A DNA stretch of 64,000 nt from Halocafeteria seosinensis (taxonomy: Eukaryota > Sar > Bigyra > Bicosoecida), in assembly GCA_001687465.1 (NCBI GenBank), contig LVLI01000172.1:186001-250000 (forward strand), in the 5' to 3' direction. A model generated the notes under the pieces. That model saw nothing but the letters and a program-made list of their open reading frames with translations, was not told the DNA's origin and ran no database searches. The stretch's first letter is position 1. Each line of letters starts with the position of its first letter. The position numbers were made by a program, and so were the translations under genes. Below are positions 61,520 through 64,000 of this stretch, one piece after another.

Positions 61520-61920
61520 AGAAGCAATCAAAACACAACGTACAAACTTGTCCATGGAGACTGGCGAATAATCTAGAGAAAAGCTTTGGTAAAGTGAAAG
61601 CTGTGCTGCGGTCCAAAACGCAAGTGCAAGCCTCATCAGTACCCACAGTGCGCATCATACGCGCATTTCGACAACAGCATCCGCACGCGGATCTGCGCTT
61701 TATTGTGTTGCCACTGTTCGCGCCCGAGGAGCAGGACGCCGATCAATCCGCCAACCTTGATTTTCTGACGACGCTGTGCAACTGGGCAGGCGCGCAACGA
61801 TGTCATACATATGCGCGTTTTACGTCCGCCGGATGGGTACGGTACTACGGGTACAGAGAAGCGTACGATGTACTGGGCAAAATGGGATCGGGCTACGAGG
61901 TGCACAAGTCCGTCTGCTGA
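61520..61920 (+). CDS. Unassigned open frame, ~133 codons without an ATG
   Basis: The frame is open from before a possible acceptor (gtgtgttcag at 61519) to TGA at 61920. It encodes a peptide with FRQQHPHADLRFIVLPLF and GWVRYYGYREAYDVLGKMG. It lacks a start codon, and the opposite strand is also open for ~115 codons. It begins ~90 bases inside the solo repeat arm, so it could be a remnant of an element-encoded protein. No family is recognised. Confidence 0.2.
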
Positions 61921-63327
61921 GTAGCGATAACATTTTCGTTGCATTACCAGCCGTACAAGTAGTGTAGAATTTAGTAAGTCCATGGTAGGATCATATATGT
62001 CATGACCAACAATGCTCTCATTTCATGTTGTATATGCGTTTTACACTTAAGTATATGAAACAGACGGATCGTTCACTTCTAGCCGTAGCATCTAATGCAA
62101 GCATCACACCGCTAGCCTTTATACCTTGAAGAAAAATTCGTTTTCAAGGTTCATAGACCTGTTGTTGTTCCGCGCATTTCCAACCAAAAGGGCATAATAT
62201 GCTGCCACCGGGTATACATGTCCATGCACTTCCTCCGGAGCAGCTACCGGCAGCAAACCAACTTCGGTCAAGTAACTTGCGCAAGGTGACTTCGTCAACA
62301 TTCATTTGGTCCTGAAGTTCTCAAATCTGCTCCAATCGGTCAGCTGGATCTGCTTCAGATCCAGTGCATTATCTTCACTAAGCGCTTTGCGGAATAAAGA
62401 CATGTTCTCTTCGTAGATGCTGGACCGGTTTCGGGTAGGGTTCACCCCTCACACAGCGTAGCGTAGTCTGTAGCAGACACGTCTTCCGGTAGGAGCAATA
62501 ATAATACACTCGCAGAGTAGATCAATCCGAGTATTACTTGATCTGCGTACTTAAGTGTGCCTTTAGTAAAACTCAGCATACGTCTTCGTAGGAGTGTGCG
62601 CAACACAGGACGTTAGAAATGTCTTCCGACGACAATGTATACTGTGTACTGTAATTCCCAACAGCAGTACCGTAGGTTTGCTTCTGAACAAGAGTCTTCT
62701 AACGGAAAAGCTAAAATGATCATCGGATACGGGTTTTTGCCGGCATGCTGTTTTGGCATTGTTGCGTATATTGGCTCCAAACCCTGTCCGTGCAGTTTCT
62801 TATGCATCGATTTTTGACGATCCCCAAAGCGCATGATACTACAGACGGTATGGGGAACATAGGCTACATAGCCGTGGATCTCTTTTATCCTTTTGCGTAT
62901 ATACTGTCTCTAGAATTGGTGCCCAGGTCAGCGGTCTTTAGAATATTGAACGTGACCCGTGATTTTTCACTGAACTACGAAAAAGCGAAGACAGAACCCA
63001 ATAAACTTGTTGCTATTATTCGGTCGCAATAAAGCAATGAGACGGCATCGGGGAGGCCCCAGGACAAGACTTTATGTCAGATGGATGATGAAGGGATACC
63101 GAATGTTCCCGCGACAAAACATATACAATTGTACCATATGCACGAATTTTCCTGTCCAATATACAATTTCCGAGCACGACCAATTTTGGTGGCGTATGGG
63201 AACCATGCCGAGATTGGAATGATCGTTCCCATTGTCATACAGATCGCATTTCTTGTATATTCCTGTTTGGAAACATGTCTTTTCTTTGATTCTGAGCTGA
63301 TGGCGCTTTTGTCTGTGCCAGAAATGT

Positions 63328-63927
63328 TTACACTTCTTGCCAAGGCATCCTGAGAACCGTTCCGAACGCCCAGTAAAGTGAAGACCAAGGGAATGGTAGC
63401 TGGGTTCTGTACCCTTGGTGCTGGCAAGTCGGGATACTTACTTCGATTGGTGCAGTCCAATGCGAACAGGGACGAAATTTTTATTACATTTGCCATTCAT
63501 AGTGAAGATAGGCAACTGATGCTGCTTCCGTAACTTCCGTTCTGGGAGAAAATCCTCTACTGTTGTACCAATGGTTACCCTGAAGGTGTACAGGTGCGGC
63601 AAGAAGCAGGGTACAAGTTTGTACCAAACTGGAGGATCTTGATGGTGTAAACCTTCTGGTCCAGTCGGCAATTTTAGCTCATACATTGCTATATCTCCAC
63701 GCAAGAGAATAGCATCCGGAGCCGGTACGTTGCTAGTTGCCGGCTGCCGCATTCTCCTGAGGTGCTTTTGTGCCTTCTCATATGCTTCACCTTCAACAAG
63801 GCGTATCCCCCATGTCAAACCACACAGGGAGTGTTGGACTCAATTCCTCGATAGCGGGCGCTGAGGATATGATCAAAAGAAACTAACCACTGCCACCACT
63901 ACCTGAGATGAGACGACACCAACGCAT
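63328..63927 (-). pseudogene. Unrecognised small gene with an apparent one-base frameshift
   Basis: The best model starts at ATG 63927 (MRWCRLIS), splices 63902-63861 (only 42 bases) and reads APAIEELSPTLPVWFDMG from 63860. At the run of five C (63807-63811; five G on this strand) the frame breaks. The next frame continues at once with IRLVEGEAYEKAQKHLRRM and stays open to a strong GTAAGTATC donor at 63441. A last exon, 63349-63328, ends KMPWQEV. One base too many in the homopolymer, through sequencing error or a true mutation, explains the break. The ~165-residue product has no motif I recognise (HLYTFRVTIGTTVEDFL is the most regular part). The very short first intron is a weak point of the model. 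Confidence 0.35.
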
Positions 63928-64000
63928 ATTAGAACTTGCTTGCAGCAACGGGGAGATTCCTCTATCCTCGTCTTCGTGACACCGTCTCGAATGCGAACGC

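Larger units (their letters stand above)
60395..63327. other. Gene-poor region
   Basis: About 2.9 kb with no gene I can defend. Open frames of 60-115 codons occur on both strands, notably 60798-61201 (-) and 61490-61983 (both strands), without known motifs. The region includes the third copy of the inverted-repeat arm at 61384-61431. Fragments of decayed mobile elements or lineage-specific genes are possible. Confidence 0.45.

Overview
This window is nuclear DNA from a eukaryote, most likely a unicellular alga or other protist. Nearly every gene except the largest exons is cut by short spliceosomal introns of about 60-90 bases. These have GTAAG, GTACG, GTATG or GTGAG donors and pyrimidine-CAG acceptors, and joining exons at these sites restores reading frame and known protein motifs. 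The species cannot be fixed from the sequence alone. A Delta24-sterol reductase, two Zn2Cys6 (fungal-type) transcription factors, a HECTD4/HERC1-type giant HECT ligase and a possible flagellum-associated UPF0193 protein together argue against a land plant or a higher fungus. They would fit a heterokont-like or other algal/protist lineage. No rRNA, tRNA, CRISPR or bacterial-type operon was seen. Three ambiguous bases lie near 4.57-4.59 kb.

Layout. 1-3120 (-): a membrane-anchored CAMK-type protein kinase running off the left edge. 3121-5000: a gene-free stretch holding a ~470-base element with long terminal inverted repeats. 5001-7091 (+): an unrecognised basic, serine-rich protein. 7336-10376 (+): a six-exon beta-propeller/helical protein resembling NOL11/Utp8. 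11073-12126 (+): a mitochondrial carrier. 12136-15786 (-): a TFIIIC90-like propeller protein. 16382-17965 (+): a seven-exon leucine-rich-repeat protein. 18069-20021 (-): a disordered protein. 20578-22477 (-): GPI mannosyltransferase III (PIG-B). 23114-42870 (+): a ~6,560-residue SPRY/LamG/UBA/HECT ubiquitin ligase that occupies almost a third of the window. 43242-45876 (+): DHCR24 in ten exons. 45903-47018 (-): GPN3 GTPase. 47103-48045 (+): a NOP5NT-only protein. 48083-49447 (-): a UPF0193-like protein. 50474-55445 (+): a 1,545-residue coiled-coil protein. 55930-56707 (-) and 59663-60394 (-): two related Zn2Cys6 factors. Between them are 57614-58322 (-), a lipoyl-domain-only mitochondrial protein, and 58390-59661 (+), geranylgeranyltransferase I beta. 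60395-63327 is gene-poor and carries a third copy of the inverted-repeat sequence. 63328-63927 (-) holds a small gene that appears frameshifted.

The genes form no single pathway. Loose themes are nucleolar/Pol III work (NOL11-like, TFIIIC90-like, NOP5NT, GPN3), lipid and membrane-anchor metabolism (PIG-B, DHCR24, GGTase I) and ubiquitination. Gene packing is tight: convergent stops lie 1-40 bases apart at several junctions, and two divergent pairs share 67- and 84-base intergenic promoters. All multi-exon models were built by hand from splice consensus, phase continuity and family motifs. Single-base errors in exon edges remain possible, although every stated set of exons keeps frame.
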